A DNA stretch of 64,000 bases, from positions 26,270 to 90,269 of the forward strand of contig NZ_NEFY01000012.1 in the NCBI RefSeq assembly GCF_002258215.1, given 5' to 3'. The position numbers were made by a program, and so were the translations under genes. Under the pieces are notes generated by a model that was given only the letters and a program-made list of their open reading frames with translations, did no database searches and had not been told where the DNA came from. How positions within the stretch are numbered: the stretch's first letter is position 1; each line of letters starts with the position of its first letter. Shown piece by piece: positions 33,573-42,803 of this stretch. Source of the stretch: Marinobacter vinifirmus (GTDB lineage: Bacteria; Pseudomonadota; Gammaproteobacteria; Pseudomonadales; Oleiphilaceae).

Positions 33573-35837
33573 ATGGCGCACGATAGCAAGGTTGTCCGAT
33601 TAGCTGGCCACAGGCCGGCGGGCCGGTTTACGTTGCCTGCTGCATTGGTCAGGTTGCGTGACACTGCGGGTCAGGAACTGAAATCCGTACTCGCCAGCTT
33701 TTTCGAGCAGGCGGACGACAGCCTGTTCTCCCTGGCCGATCGTGCCGGTTCCAACACGGATCAGTCCGCCTATTTTGATGCCATGCGGGAGCTCCGGCTG
33801 CGCCGCCGGGCAATGTCGCTTTCCGTATTGCAGTACGTCAGCCAGGCCTTTAACGAGCTGGGCCGGTTCAAGCCGGTGCGTTCCGGCGGTTCCCTTGAAG
33901 AGGTTGATCAGGACACCCTGAGCCTGGTAGAACACTCTGAGCTTGAAGAGCAGGTGGCCGTTGAAAGCCTGACCAATCGCCTGCGTAACCGCCACCAGGA
34001 GCAGGTTCGCATGCTTGCGGCCCGGGTACGGCACCTGGTTCCCGAGCTGGAACTGGCTGATGACCAGATTCCCCTGAGCGCCGAGGTTATTTGCGGCGGT
34101 ATCGCTGAAGCCTGTTCAGACCTGGATATCGATATCCGGGCCAAGCTGGTTGTCCTGAAACTGTTCGAGCGCTTGCTGGCAGACAAGCTGGAGCAGTTCT
34201 ACCAGAAATGTAACCAGACACTGATTTCCGAAGGCGTGATGCCGGGTATGAAGAATGCCCCGGTCGGCCGTGCGCCGGCGCCTTCAAGGCCAGCCAGTCA
34301 GCCGGTTCCGCCCGCCGCGCCGCAACGAGCCGAAGCCATGCCCCAGGCTCCTGCCGACGATGCCGGGAGCCAACTGGCCAGTGCTACCTTCAACGAATTG
34401 AGCGCATTGCTGCGGCAGGGTGGCGATGCCGGTGTTGTTTCCCGGCCAGCCGCTGGCGGCAATGTGCTGGACACCAGTCGCTTGCTGGCTCGCCTGACCG
34501 AGCTGCAGGCGCTTAGCCGGGATGAGGCACAGGTTGAGCAGGTTATGCCCCTTCGGGAGCAGCTGCAGCCGGTATTACAGCCCGCTGAAGGTTCCAGTGT
34601 TTCTGTCACCCAGGTCGACAGCGATGTGATCAACCTGGTGGGCATGTTGTTTGACTTCATCCTGGATGACCGTCAGCTGCACCCGGTGATGAAGTCGCTG
34701 ATTGGCCGGTTGCAGATTCCGGTGCTGAAAGTGGCCCTGAGCGACCGCAACTTCTTCAACCGCGGTGGCCATCCGGCGCGCAAGTTGCTGAACGAACTGG
34801 CGCTGGCGGCAATCGGCTGGAATGAAAAGCGGCCGGGCATGCGTGACCCCCTGCGGGAAAAAATCGAAGAAGTGGTCGGCCGGGTGCTGGCCGAGTTCAC
34901 CGACAGCGTCGACCTGTTTGAAGAACTGCTGAAAGACTTCGGCCACTTCATGGACCTGGACCGTCGCCGCCGTGAGCTGGTTGAGCAGCGCTTGCGTGAT
35001 GCCGAAGAGGGCCGGGCACGGCAGGAAAGGGCAAGCCAGGCGGCAAAAGATGTCATGCTGGAGCAGGCCGAACGCCGGGACATCCCCGAGGCTATCCGAG
35101 CATTGCTGGACGGCCCGTGCACCCGCTATCTGCAGTGGATCATGCTGCGTCAGGGCGAAGAAAGCCATCAGTGGCAAGATGCCTGCGAACTGGTCACCCG
35201 CCTGATCTGGACGGTAGACCCGAGCCCGATTACCGATTCTACCCGTGCCGAGTTGCTGAGGGCGATTCCGGGTGTTGTTGAAGACCTGCGGGCAGCCCTC
35301 AAGGAAATTTCCTGGGACCCGTTTGCTACCGACAATGCCGTTCGCGACCTGGAGCTGGCCCACGTAGATGCGTTCCAGAAGCTGGTAACCGCACCGGTAG
35401 AGGTTGAAGACGAGCCGGTTGTGGACGAGTTGCCTGAGGTTTCAGAACCTGAGCCAGCTGTCCAAGCCGAGCCAGAAGTCGCCTTGGCTCCGGAACCTGT
35501 GCCCCAGCCAGAAGTTGCGCCAGAACCAGAACCGGAGCCCGAAGCTACCATTGATCCGGAATGGCTTGCCCGGGCGGATCAGATGCGGGTTGGTTCCTGG
35601 GTGGAGCTCAAGCGCGACGACGACACCCGCTTGCGTTGCAAGCTGGCAGCGTTTATCAAGGCTACCGGCAAGTACATCTTCGTGAACCGCAGTGGTGCCA
35701 AGGTGGCTGAGTATCAGCGGGAAGAACTGGCGACAGCCATGCAGACCGGTTTGATCGGCATGCTGGACGATGGCCTGATTTTTGACCGGGCCCTGGAATC
35801 CATCATCGACAACCTGCGTTACAGTCGCAAGGACTGA
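33573..35837 (+). CDS. DUF1631 family protein
   Basis: A 754-residue cytoplasmic protein found between nadC and ampD in Pseudomonas-type genomes, sometimes misnamed thymidine phosphorylase. The main part is helical with long charged stretches (RRRRELVEQRLRDAEEGRAR near residues 466-485). A Pro/Glu/Ala low-complexity linker covers about residues 610-660. The last 90 residues look like a small beta-barrel (RVGSWVELKRDDDTRLRCKL, then YIFVNRSGAKVAEY) reminiscent of PilZ-like domains, which is my structural guess. No catalytic motif is recognisable. ampD follows after 28 bases. Confidence 0.85.
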   Translation: MAHDSKVVRLAGHRPAGRFTLPAALVRLRDTAGQELKSVLASFFEQADDSLFSLADRAGSNTDQSAYFDAMRELRLRRRAMSLSVLQYVSQAFNELGRFKPVRSGGSLEEVDQDTLSLVEHSELEEQVAVESLTNRLRNRHQEQVRMLAARVRHLVPELELADDQIPLSAEVICGGIAEACSDLDIDIRAKLVVLKLFERLLADKLEQFYQKCNQTLISEGVMPGMKNAPVGRAPAPSRPASQPVPPAAPQRAEAMPQAPADDAGSQLASATFNELSALLRQGGDAGVVSRPAAGGNVLDTSRLLARLTELQALSRDEAQVEQVMPLREQLQPVLQPAEGSSVSVTQVDSDVINLVGMLFDFILDDRQLHPVMKSLIGRLQIPVLKVALSDRNFFNRGGHPARKLLNELALAAIGWNEKRPGMRDPLREKIEEVVGRVLAEFTDSVDLFEELLKDFGHFMDLDRRRRELVEQRLRDAEEGRARQERASQAAKDVMLEQAERRDIPEAIRALLDGPCTRYLQWIMLRQGEESHQWQDACELVTRLIWTVDPSPITDSTRAELLRAIPGVVEDLRAALKEISWDPFATDNAVRDLELAHVDAFQKLVTAPVEVEDEPVVDELPEVSEPEPAVQAEPEVALAPEPVPQPEVAPEPEPEPEATIDPEWLARADQMRVGSWVELKRDDDTRLRCKLAAFIKATGKYIFVNRSGAKVAEYQREELATAMQTGLIGMLDDGLIFDRALESIIDNLRYSRKD

Positions 35838-35865
35838 CCGCTGCAGGCGACTCCGTGGCATCGGA

Positions 35866-36513
35866 ATGGACTTTGTGATTCAATCTCTGGATCGAGTCAC
35901 CCATTGCGTATCTGGATGCACCTTGCCTGATCAACACTTCAACGCCCGGGTCGAACAGCTTCGAACGACGGGCCGGTTCCCGGATGCCCGTTGGTGTCCT
36001 TCCCCGAATTTCGGCCCCCGCCCCGAGGGTGCTGCCATTTCGTTACTGGTGGTACACAACATCAGCTTACCGCCGGGCGAGTTCGGCGGTGGCCATATCG
36101 AGGAATTCTTCTGTAACCGGCTGGATCCTCACGCTCATCCCTATTTCCAGACCATTGCAGATTTGCAGGTTTCCGCCCATGGGCTTATCTGCAGAGACGG
36201 CTCGGTGGTTCAGTTTGTCAGCTGCCTCGACCGCGCCTGGCATGCCGGGCGCTCCTGTTTTGAGGGCGAGGAAGAGTGCAATGACTTTTCCATCGGTATC
36301 GAACTGGAAGGGGCAGACGACGTGCCCTACACCGATGCCCAGTATCAGTCCCTGGCCCGTCTGGCTGCCCTGGTTCGGGCTGCCTGGCCGGCGATTACGG
36401 CAGAGCGGATTACCGGCCACTGCGATATTGCCCCGGGCAGAAAGACGGACCCCGGTGAGGCCTTCCAGTGGGCGCACTTCCATCGCGTTTTAAGCACAAC
36501 GGAGAATGCCTGA
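35866..36513 (+). CDS. ampD: 1,6-anhydro-N-acetylmuramyl-L-alanine amidase AmpD
   Basis: Cytoplasmic zinc amidase that recycles anhydromuropeptides; loss derepresses AmpC beta-lactamase in species that have it. The 215-residue protein shows the zinc ligands of the family: the histidine in LVVHNISLPPGEFGGG, and the histidine and aspartate of TGHCDIAPGRKTDPG. The start at MDFVIQ is the first ATG after the DUF1631 stop; the longer frame lies inside that gene. The stop abuts the ampE ATG directly. Confidence 0.95.
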   Translation: MDFVIQSLDRVTHCVSGCTLPDQHFNARVEQLRTTGRFPDARWCPSPNFGPRPEGAAISLLVVHNISLPPGEFGGGHIEEFFCNRLDPHAHPYFQTIADLQVSAHGLICRDGSVVQFVSCLDRAWHAGRSCFEGEEECNDFSIGIELEGADDVPYTDAQYQSLARLAALVRAAWPAITAERITGHCDIAPGRKTDPGEAFQWAHFHRVLSTTENA

Positions 36514-37401
36514 ATGGTACTGGTGGTTTTTCTGCTCGCCTATGTGATCCGGCAGCGCCTTGACCGGCTCGGTGTGTTATCCAGTGACGACCTGTGGCGA
36601 TCCTGGCTGCATATCGGGGCCCGCAGCAAGGCCGGCAAAGAAGGTTCCCTGTTTTTAGGCCTGTTACTGGCTCTCGGCCCCGCCGTGTTATTGGGGGCCC
36701 TGGTTCTGGCGGCCGGTTACGGTGGTATTCGTGTTGTGGTTTACCCCATGGAACTGATCGTTCTGGTACTTATGATGGGTGTGCCCGGCTGGCGCCCCGT
36801 ACTGGAGGCCTACACCGAGGCCTGGAGCCGCGGTGACATGCAGGGCGCCTGGCATCATATCGAAGACCGTTTGCCGGAGGATGAGCGGGGCAGTGCGCAA
36901 AGCACAGAAGTGATGCATTTGTCGGTTTCCCGTGCCTTGATGGTATCGGTGTTCGAGCGGTTTTTCCTGGTGGTGTTCTGGTATGTGGTTGGCGGAATCT
37001 GGCTGGCAGTCATTGCTCGTGGACTGGTGGCACTGGCAGAGCAGTGGCCCCAGCCGGCGGCCCGGCAGCGCTTTGCCATCGCGGCAGACATTATGGCCTG
37101 GGTACCGTCTCGTTTGCTGGCTTGTACCTTTGGGGTGGCTGGGGACCTGGCGGGCTGGTCCCGATCCATCCGTCTGGTGGTGCCGGGGTTCGGCAAGCCG
37201 ACAGACAATGTGCTGATGACCGCTGCCAGCGGCTCCCTGACGGGCTATGCCCTGGATCCGGCACGGTTTGGCCAGGTATATGCGGATGACTGGCCGAAAT
37301 TCGGTGGCCGTAGCATTCGGGCCATGCGGGATTTGCTCAGCCGCAGCATGCTGGTGTGGATCTGCGCCATCGCGCTGTTGGTGATTGCCGGGATTGTATG
37401 A
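36514..37401 (+). CDS. ampE: regulatory signalling modulator protein AmpE
   Basis: Inner-membrane protein of 295 residues with four to five hydrophobic segments (LLALGPAVLLGALVLAAGYG, VFERFFLVVFWYVVGGIWL). It is encoded immediately after ampD without a gap, the usual operon. AmpE is thought to sense or transmit cell-wall status; its biochemical role is unsettled. A strong terminator follows the stop. Confidence 0.92.
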   Translation: MVLVVFLLAYVIRQRLDRLGVLSSDDLWRSWLHIGARSKAGKEGSLFLGLLLALGPAVLLGALVLAAGYGGIRVVVYPMELIVLVLMMGVPGWRPVLEAYTEAWSRGDMQGAWHHIEDRLPEDERGSAQSTEVMHLSVSRALMVSVFERFFLVVFWYVVGGIWLAVIARGLVALAEQWPQPAARQRFAIAADIMAWVPSRLLACTFGVAGDLAGWSRSIRLVVPGFGKPTDNVLMTAASGSLTGYALDPARFGQVYADDWPKFGGRSIRAMRDLLSRSMLVWICAIALLVIAGIV

Positions 37402-37422
37402 TTATGATGCCCGGCAGGCAGG

Positions 37423-37452
37423 AATCCGGCCCTCAGAGGCCGGATTTTTTTT
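37423..37452 (+). terminator. rho-independent terminator after ampE
   Basis: AATCCGGCC, loop CTCAGA, GGCCGGATT and eight T. The stem also encodes the last codons and stop of the convergent cobalamin adenosyltransferase gene. Confidence 0.88.
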
Positions 37453-37990
37453 GCTCCCAGAGAATTTCCTGGGCGCCGTCCCGGCGGGCCAGTACCCGCG
37501 CAACTACGAACAGTAGGTCAGACAGCCGGTTCAGGTAGTGGCGGGAGGCTGTGTTGATGGAGTCTTCGTGGCCCAGGGCCACAACTACCCGCTCGGCGCG
37601 CCGGCAAACAGCACGGGCCATGTGGCAATGAGCCGCAGCAGTGGAGCCGCCGGGCAGGATGAAATTCTTCAGGGGAGGCAGGCCTTCGTTGTAATGGTCC
37701 AGCGTGGTTTCCAGCCAGGTGATGTGCTCATCCCCGATGACTTTGCTGCCCGGAATGGCAAATTCCCCGCCCAGGTCGAACAGGTGGTGCTGGATGCGAC
37801 GAAGCACCTCAATCAGCGCGTCCTCCGCCGGTAAGGTTTCCACCAGAATACCGATATGGCAGTTCAGCTCATCGGCGGTTCCCATCGCTTCCACTCGCTG
37901 GGCGTTCTTGGCAATCCGGTTGCCATCGGCCAGGCCGGTAGAGCCATCGTCTCCGGTGCGGGTGTAGATCTTTGACAGGCGATTGCCCAT
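37433..37990 (-). CDS. cob(I)yrinic acid a,c-diamide adenosyltransferase, PduO type
   Basis: Transfers adenosyl from ATP to cob(I)alamin to make coenzyme B12. The 185-residue protein has the PduO/EutT-type N-terminal ATP loop KIYTRTGDDGSTGLADG, the AMGTADELNCHIG helix and the C-terminal RRAERVVVAL and LNRLSDLLFVVAR segments that contain the catalytic arginine and aspartate. Its last five codons (KKSGL) are encoded by the ampE terminator stem. It is 24 bases downstream of the ketopantoate reductase-like gene. Confidence 0.93.
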   Translation of the reverse strand: MGNRLSKIYTRTGDDGSTGLADGNRIAKNAQRVEAMGTADELNCHIGILVETLPAEDALIEVLRRIQHHLFDLGGEFAIPGSKVIGDEHITWLETTLDHYNEGLPPLKNFILPGGSTAAAHCHMARAVCRRAERVVVALGHEDSINTASRHYLNRLSDLLFVVARVLARRDGAQEILWEQKKSGL

Positions 37991-38014
37991 GGTTTGAACT
38001 CCCTTCTGTAGTGA

Positions 38015-38899
38015 TCAGTTGAGTTGTTTTACCCGTTCGGTGAGCATTTGGTTCACCGGTCCGGCAATGTTGTACCGATGGCCCAGACGGGCAAGGTAAC
38101 CGTTGATGAAGTCTATCTCGGTTTCTCGGCCCGCCAGCATATCTGCGCGCATCGACGATGTGTTTGCAGCGGTTTTCCGGGCCACGGCTTCGATGGTTTC
38201 CCGCAGGATTTCCGGTGCAGCTGAAGGTTGCCCCGCGGCATCCAGAAGCTGGCTGAATTCCTGGCACAAAGGATCGATCCATTTCAGATAGAACGGCTGG
38301 CCCAGGATCTCACCGTTGGGGCAGTCAAGCAGGGCGGTAAAGGCGTTGATGCCGGCATTGATAACCAGTTTCTGCCAGAGCCTGCCGAGAATATCCGGCT
38401 CCGGCTGGACTGCCAGGCCGCTGGCGGCAAGCTGCTGCGCCACCGGTTCTAAATGGGCTTGCCCGGCAGGGTTAAGTGCTCCTAGCCAGGTAGTACCGCG
38501 ACCGGCGTGAACCGTCAGGCCTGGCTGCGGCCGGTTGGCACCTTCGGTGGTGGAGGCCGCGAGCACGGGCCTTTCCGGCCAGGTTTCGGCAACCTGTTGC
38601 TGGCTCCCGAGTCCATTCTGGAACAACACGATGGGCGTTGATGGTGGCGTTGAGGGCAGGGCAGACGTGAGGGCTTCCAGGGTATCGCCGGCTTTGGTGG
38701 TCACCAATAACAGGTCTGGTGATTGGCCGGGCTGGAGCCAGGGAACGGTGACGCTGAGTGGCTCGCCTTCGATGGGTTGAAAGCGGTAGTGGACAGGTTT
38801 CGGGCGTCGGCCTGGGCGGGACACAAACGCTACCTGCCCGGCAGGTAGCGTTGCGGCCCAGAGCCGGCCCATGGAGCCGGCGCCGAGTATGGCAATCAT
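38015..38899 (-). CDS. ketopantoate reductase (ApbA/PanE family)
   Basis: NADPH-dependent reductase of the 2-dehydropantoate 2-reductase family, which makes pantoate for coenzyme A. The 294-residue protein begins with a Rossmann motif MIAILGAGSMGRLWAATL. The LLVTTKAGDTLEAL strand contains the conserved lysine, and the family C-terminal domain (KLVINAGINAFTALLDCPNG) follows. The start ATG lies 5 bases after the valS stop, and the longer frame would overlap valS. Paralogues are common, so the panE name is not certain. Confidence 0.87.
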   Translation of the reverse strand: MIAILGAGSMGRLWAATLPAGQVAFVSRPGRRPKPVHYRFQPIEGEPLSVTVPWLQPGQSPDLLLVTTKAGDTLEALTSALPSTPPSTPIVLFQNGLGSQQQVAETWPERPVLAASTTEGANRPQPGLTVHAGRGTTWLGALNPAGQAHLEPVAQQLAASGLAVQPEPDILGRLWQKLVINAGINAFTALLDCPNGEILGQPFYLKWIDPLCQEFSQLLDAAGQPSAAPEILRETIEAVARKTAANTSSMRADMLAGRETEIDFINGYLARLGHRYNIAGPVNQMLTERVKQLN

Positions 38900-38903
38900 G
38901 GCC

Positions 38904-41774
38904 TTACATGGCCTCGATTTCAGCCCGTTGTGCACTGAGCCGCTGCAGGCTGCCCTGAGCATCCTTCAGTTTCTCTTTTTCCTTCTCGACCACTTCAGCC
39001 GGAGCCTTGGCGGTGAACTTCTCGTTGTTCAGCTTGCCTTCCAGGCGGCCGATTTCCTTGTTCAGGCGCTCCAGCTCCTTGTCCAGGCGCTTGAGTTCGG
39101 CGCCCTTGTCGATCAGGCCGGCCATGGGCACCAGCACTTCCATTTCGCCCACCAGCTGGGTGGCGCTCATGGGAGCCTTGTCGCCCTCGAACCATTCCAG
39201 CTTCTCCAGCTTGGCCAAGGACATCAGGAACTGGCGGTTGTCGTTCAGGCGGCGCTGATCGTCGGCGTTGCCGCCTTTCAGCAGTACCGGTACCTGTTTG
39301 CCCGGGGAGATGTTCATCTCGCCTCGGATATTCCGCACCGCCACGATCACGCCTTTCAGCCATTCGATGTCGGCTGCCACGGCGGAGTCCTGCTTGCTTT
39401 CGTCCGGCTGAGGGAACGGCTGCAGCATGATGCTGTCGCCCTGTTTGCCGGCCAGCGGCGCGATGCGCTGCCAGATTTCTTCGGTGATGAACGGCATCAT
39501 CGGATGTGCCAGGCGCAGGACGGCTTCCAGCACGCGAACCAGGGTACGGCGAGTGCCGCGCTTGGCTTCGGGGCTGGCGTTGTCGTCACTCAGGGCCGGC
39601 TTGGACAGCTCCAGGTACCAGTCGCAATACTCGTTCCAGATGAATTCGTACAGGGCGTAGGCGGCCAGGTCGAAGCGGTACTGGTCCAGGTGGCGGATCA
39701 CTTCCTGCTCGCAGTGCTGCAGCTCGCTGATGATCCAGCGGTCAGCCAGGGACAGTTCCACCGGCTCGTCGTTCACGCCGCAGTCTTCGCCTTCGGTGTT
39801 CATCAGCACGTAGCGGGCGGCGTTCCACAGCTTGTTGCAAAAGTTGCGGTAGCCTTCCAGGCGCTTCATGTCCCAGTTGATGTCACGGCCGGTGGTGGCC
39901 ATGGCTGCCAGGGTGAAGCGCAGGGCATCGGTGCCGTGGGCGGTAATACCTTCCGGGAATTCCTTCTCGGTGCGCTTGCCGATTTTCTCGGCCAGCTTCG
40001 GCTGCATCAGGTTGCCGGTGCGCTTCTCAAGCAGGTCCGGCAGGCTGATGCCATCAATCATATCCAGCGGGTCGATTACGTTGCCCTTGGACTTGGACAT
40101 CTTGTCGCCGTGCTCGTCCCGGATCAGGCCGGTCACGTAAACGGTCTTGAACGGCACCTGCGGGGTACCATCTTCGTTTTTCATGAAGTGCATGGTCATC
40201 ATGATCATCCGGGCAACCCAGAAGAAGATGATGTCGAAACCGGTCACCAGCACGTCGGTGGGATGGAAGGTTTTCAGGCGCTCGGTGATCTCCGGCCAGC
40301 CGAGGGTGCCAAAGGTCCACAGGGCGGAGCTGAACCAGGTGTCCAGAACGTCGTCGTCCTGTTTCAGTTCCAGGTCTGCGGCCAGATTGTGCTTCTGGCG
40401 TACTTCGTCTTCGTTGCGGCCCACATAGATATTGCCTTCGGCATCGTACCAGGCCGGAATTCGGTGGCCCCACCAGAGCTGGCGGGAGATACACCAGTCC
40501 TGGATGTCGCGCATCCAGGCAAAGTACATGTTCTCGTACTGCTTGGGCACAAACTGGATGCGGCCGTCTTCTACAGCTTCGATGGCGGGCTTGGCCAGGG
40601 TCTTGGCATCGGCAAACCATTGATCGGTGAGCATCGGCTCGATGATCAGGCCGGAGCGGTCGCCACGGGGCACGCTCAATATGTGGTCTTCGATCTTTTC
40701 GACCAGGCCTTCGGCTTCCATGTCTGCCACGATCTGCTTGCGGGCGGCCTCGCGGGTCAGGCCGGCATAGGCGCTGGGCATGGTGCCGTCGATGTTGGTG
40801 TTCTCGGTGCCGTCTGAGTTGAAGACCTCGGCGATGTCCCGGATATTCGCATCCTGGGTCATCACGTTGATCATCGGCAGGTTGTTGCGCTTGCCCACGG
40901 CGTAGTCATTGAAGTCGTGGGCCGGGGTGATCTTCACGCAGCCGGAGCCTTTTTCCGGATCGGCGTGGTGGTCGGCCACGATGGGAATCCGGCGGTTCAC
41001 CAGCGGCAGAAGAACATGCTGGCCGATCAGGTGCTGGTAGCGCTCGTCGTCCGGGTGCACGGCTACGGCGGTGTCGCCCAGCATGGTTTCCGGGCGGGTG
41101 GTGGCGACGATCACGTAGTCTTTGCCGTCCCGGGTTTTCTGGCCGTCGGCCAGGGGGTACCGCAGGTGCCAGAAGAAACCTTTTTCTTCCTTGTTCTCGA
41201 CTTCAAGGTCAGAGATGGCGGTGTGCAGTTTTGGATCCCAGTTCACCAGCCGCTTGCCGCGGTACACCAGGCCGTCTTGGTACAGGCGGATAAACACTTC
41301 CTGGACGGCTTTGTAGAAGCCATCGTCCATGGTGAAGCGTTCGTTGCTCCAGTCCACGGAGTTGCCCAGGCGGCGCATCTGGCGGGTGATGGTGCCGCCG
41401 GAGTGCTCTTTCCAGTCCCAGATACGCTTGATGAATTCTTCCCGGCCAAGGTCGTGGCGGGTTTTGTCTTCTTCTGCAGCCAGTTTGCGCTCAACCACCA
41501 TCTGGGTGGCGATGCCGGCGTGGTCGGTGCCGACGGTCCACAATGCGTTACGGCCCTGCATGCGCTTGAAGCGGGTGAGGGTGTCCATGATGGTGTGCTG
41601 GAACGCATGACCCATGTGCAGGCTGCCGGTCACGTTGGGTGGCGGGATGGCGATGCTGTAGGAATCGCCTTCGCCCCCCTCAGCCTTTTCTGAACGGGGG
41701 CGGAAATAGCCTTTGGATTCCCAGTTTTCGTACCACTGGCGCTCGATGTTTTCTGGCTGGTAGGTTTTTTCCAT
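38904..41774 (-). CDS. valS: valyl-tRNA synthetase
   Basis: Charges tRNA(Val) and edits misactivated threonine. The 956-residue class I enzyme has the HIGH-type [14 protein letters not shown] near residue 42, the KMSKS motif in [13 protein letters not shown] near residue 560, and a C-terminal coiled coil (about residues 890-956) of the ValS type. The ATG at [11 protein letters not shown] is the family start; a longer frame adds 11 residues. It is third in the pepA-holC-valS order known from E. coli, but here separated from holC by a 516-base gap with a repeat element. Confidence 0.97.
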   Translation of the reverse strand: MEKTYQPENIERQWYENWESKGYFRPRSEKAEGGEGDSYSIAIPPPNVTGSLHMGHAFQHTIMDTLTRFKRMQGRNALWTVGTDHAGIATQMVVERKLAAEEDKTRHDLGREEFIKRIWDWKEHSGGTITRQMRRLGNSVDWSNERFTMDDGFYKAVQEVFIRLYQDGLVYRGKRLVNWDPKLHTAISDLEVENKEEKGFFWHLRYPLADGQKTRDGKDYVIVATTRPETMLGDTAVAVHPDDERYQHLIGQHVLLPLVNRRIPIVADHHADPEKGSGCVKITPAHDFNDYAVGKRNNLPMINVMTQDANIRDIAEVFNSDGTENTNIDGTMPSAYAGLTREAARKQIVADMEAEGLVEKIEDHILSVPRGDRSGLIIEPMLTDQWFADAKTLAKPAIEAVEDGRIQFVPKQYENMYFAWMRDIQDWCISRQLWWGHRIPAWYDAEGNIYVGRNEDEVRQKHNLAADLELKQDDDVLDTWFSSALWTFGTLGWPEITERLKTFHPTDVLVTGFDIIFFWVARMIMMTMHFMKNEDGTPQVPFKTVYVTGLIRDEHGDKMSKSKGNVIDPLDMIDGISLPDLLEKRTGNLMQPKLAEKIGKRTEKEFPEGITAHGTDALRFTLAAMATTGRDINWDMKRLEGYRNFCNKLWNAARYVLMNTEGEDCGVNDEPVELSLADRWIISELQHCEQEVIRHLDQYRFDLAAYALYEFIWNEYCDWYLELSKPALSDDNASPEAKRGTRRTLVRVLEAVLRLAHPMMPFITEEIWQRIAPLAGKQGDSIMLQPFPQPDESKQDSAVAADIEWLKGVIVAVRNIRGEMNISPGKQVPVLLKGGNADDQRRLNDNRQFLMSLAKLEKLEWFEGDKAPMSATQLVGEMEVLVPMAGLIDKGAELKRLDKELERLNKEIGRLEGKLNNEKFTAKAPAEVVEKEKEKLKDAQGSLQRLSAQRAEIEAM

Positions 41775-41917
41775 GAGATTATGCAGTGACCGTTTTGGTT
41801 GATTCACATAGAGAAATTCTGAATCGCACGATTATACATGGTCACCTTGATTGCGGCGAACCTTCGACGCTCGTCGGGGCTTCGGTATGGGCTCAGTAGC
41901 CTGCTAGATTGGTGCAG

Positions 41918-42114
41918 TGTGGGGTTGGGGACAGGCTTTCCAAAAAGCGCTCCTTGCGGCACCCCTTCGGGGCCCGGCCCACAATCACAGATTGTGGTCG
42001 CTCAGCTTTCGCATGAAGCTTCGCTTCATAAGCGCTCGGCTGAGCCCCTGTGGCGCTTGTCTCCGGCCATCCATGGCCTACGAAATTTTTGGAAAGCCTG
42101 TCCCCAACCCCACA
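41918..42114 (-). repeat. palindromic repeat element, copy D (expanded core)
   Basis: Arms 41918-41946 and 42086-42114 are perfect 29-base reverse complements. One core hairpin is intact at 42065-42078 (minus strand apex CATGGATG). The second is split by about 80 extra bases that contain three hairpins of their own: CCCC/GGGG at 41962-41972, CCACAAT/ATTGTGG at 41979-41997, and a GCTCAGC/GCTGAGC stem at 42000-42045 with an inner ATGAAGC/GCTTCAT stem. The GGA strand is sense to holC and valS. Confidence 0.85.
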
Positions 42115-42168
42115 GATCGAACTTTTTGCTGGTCGCTGGTGAGTTTTGCTTTTTCTTTTTCGTTTTTG

Positions 42169-42237
42169 TCCGTGTGGGTCCGTGAGTGTCCGTGGCTAAT
42201 AAATTTTATCTTTCCGTGTTTTTCCGTGTCTTCCGTG
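42169..42237. repeat. short tandem-like TCCGTG units with about 10-base phasing
   Basis: Six TCCGTG units begin at 42169, 42179, 42189, 42213, 42223 and 42232. Within each group of three the spacing is 9-10 bases, close to one helical turn. The units lie in T-rich DNA. No protein or RNA feature explains them. Confidence 0.7.
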
Positions 42238-42290
42238 GCAAAAAAAGTCTTTACCTTTAGTGGCCTTTCGCGGATTTAGTGGCAAAAAAA

Positions 42291-42803
42291 TCACCGCCGC
42301 CGCATATCATGCACCCGAGCCTCAATCCCCATCCCCCGCAGCTGTTTGTAATGCCCGCGAGCCAGGTTCAACACAGCTGGATAATTATGGGCTACAAGCG
42401 CCAGGCGGCGGTACTGATCGGCGTCGTCGGGCAAGGTCGAGGACAGCACGATAACGGTATCCCAGTCCGTGGCGGCCGGCGGGTAGAGCAGGATGCCGAC
42501 AGGGTCGGTGCAGGGGGTAGTCGGGTCTTTGGCGATGCTGTGGGGGATGTAGGCTTCCGGGGTGAAGTTCCACAGCAGGTCGTCGAGTTCTTTGGCGTGG
42601 TCTTCGGTGTCGCAGAGGATGCACACGCGGTCGCCCTGCTGCCAGGCTTTGTCCACGAGTTTGGCGGCGTGGAGGTTGCGGGCGGCGGGGGTGTTCTGGG
42701 CGAGGATGTGGAACCAGTAGCGTTGGTTCTTTTCGTCCCGGCCGGAGGGGCCGGCAGCTGGGCTGCCGGGCTCCGGGGTAGGGGTTGGCTGGTTATCCTG
42801 CAT
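42291..42803 (-). CDS. holC: DNA polymerase III subunit chi
   Basis: Clamp-loader accessory subunit that binds single-strand binding protein. The 170-residue protein has a chi fold pattern: YWFHILAQNTPAARNLHAAK, ALVDKAWQQGDRVCIL-like strand, LDDLLWNFTPEAYIPH and the C-terminal ARGHYKQLRGMGIEARVHD. About 27 N-terminal residues are Pro/Gly/Ser-rich and probably disordered, making it a little longer than E. coli chi. Its start overlaps the pepA stop by 11 bases. Confidence 0.92.
   Translation of the reverse strand: MQDNQPTPTPEPGSPAAGPSGRDEKNQRYWFHILAQNTPAARNLHAAKLVDKAWQQGDRVCILCDTEDHAKELDDLLWNFTPEAYIPHSIAKDPTTPCTDPVGILLYPPAATDWDTVIVLSSTLPDDADQYRRLALVAHNYPAVLNLARGHYKQLRGMGIEARVHDMRRR

Larger units (their letters stand above)
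41775..42290. other. 516-base noncoding gap between valS and holC
   Basis: No credible gene. It contains repeat copy D (41918-42114), a T-rich stretch (about 42,120-42,168) and a run of TCCGTG units (42169-42237), then an AT-rich piece to the holC stop. In most relatives holC and valS are close together, so this gap looks like accumulated repeat DNA. Confidence 0.7.

Noticed and set aside
42169..42237. TCCGTG units as a CRISPR array
   Set aside because: Units are 6 bases with 3-4 base gaps; there are no spacer-length intervals and no cas genes.
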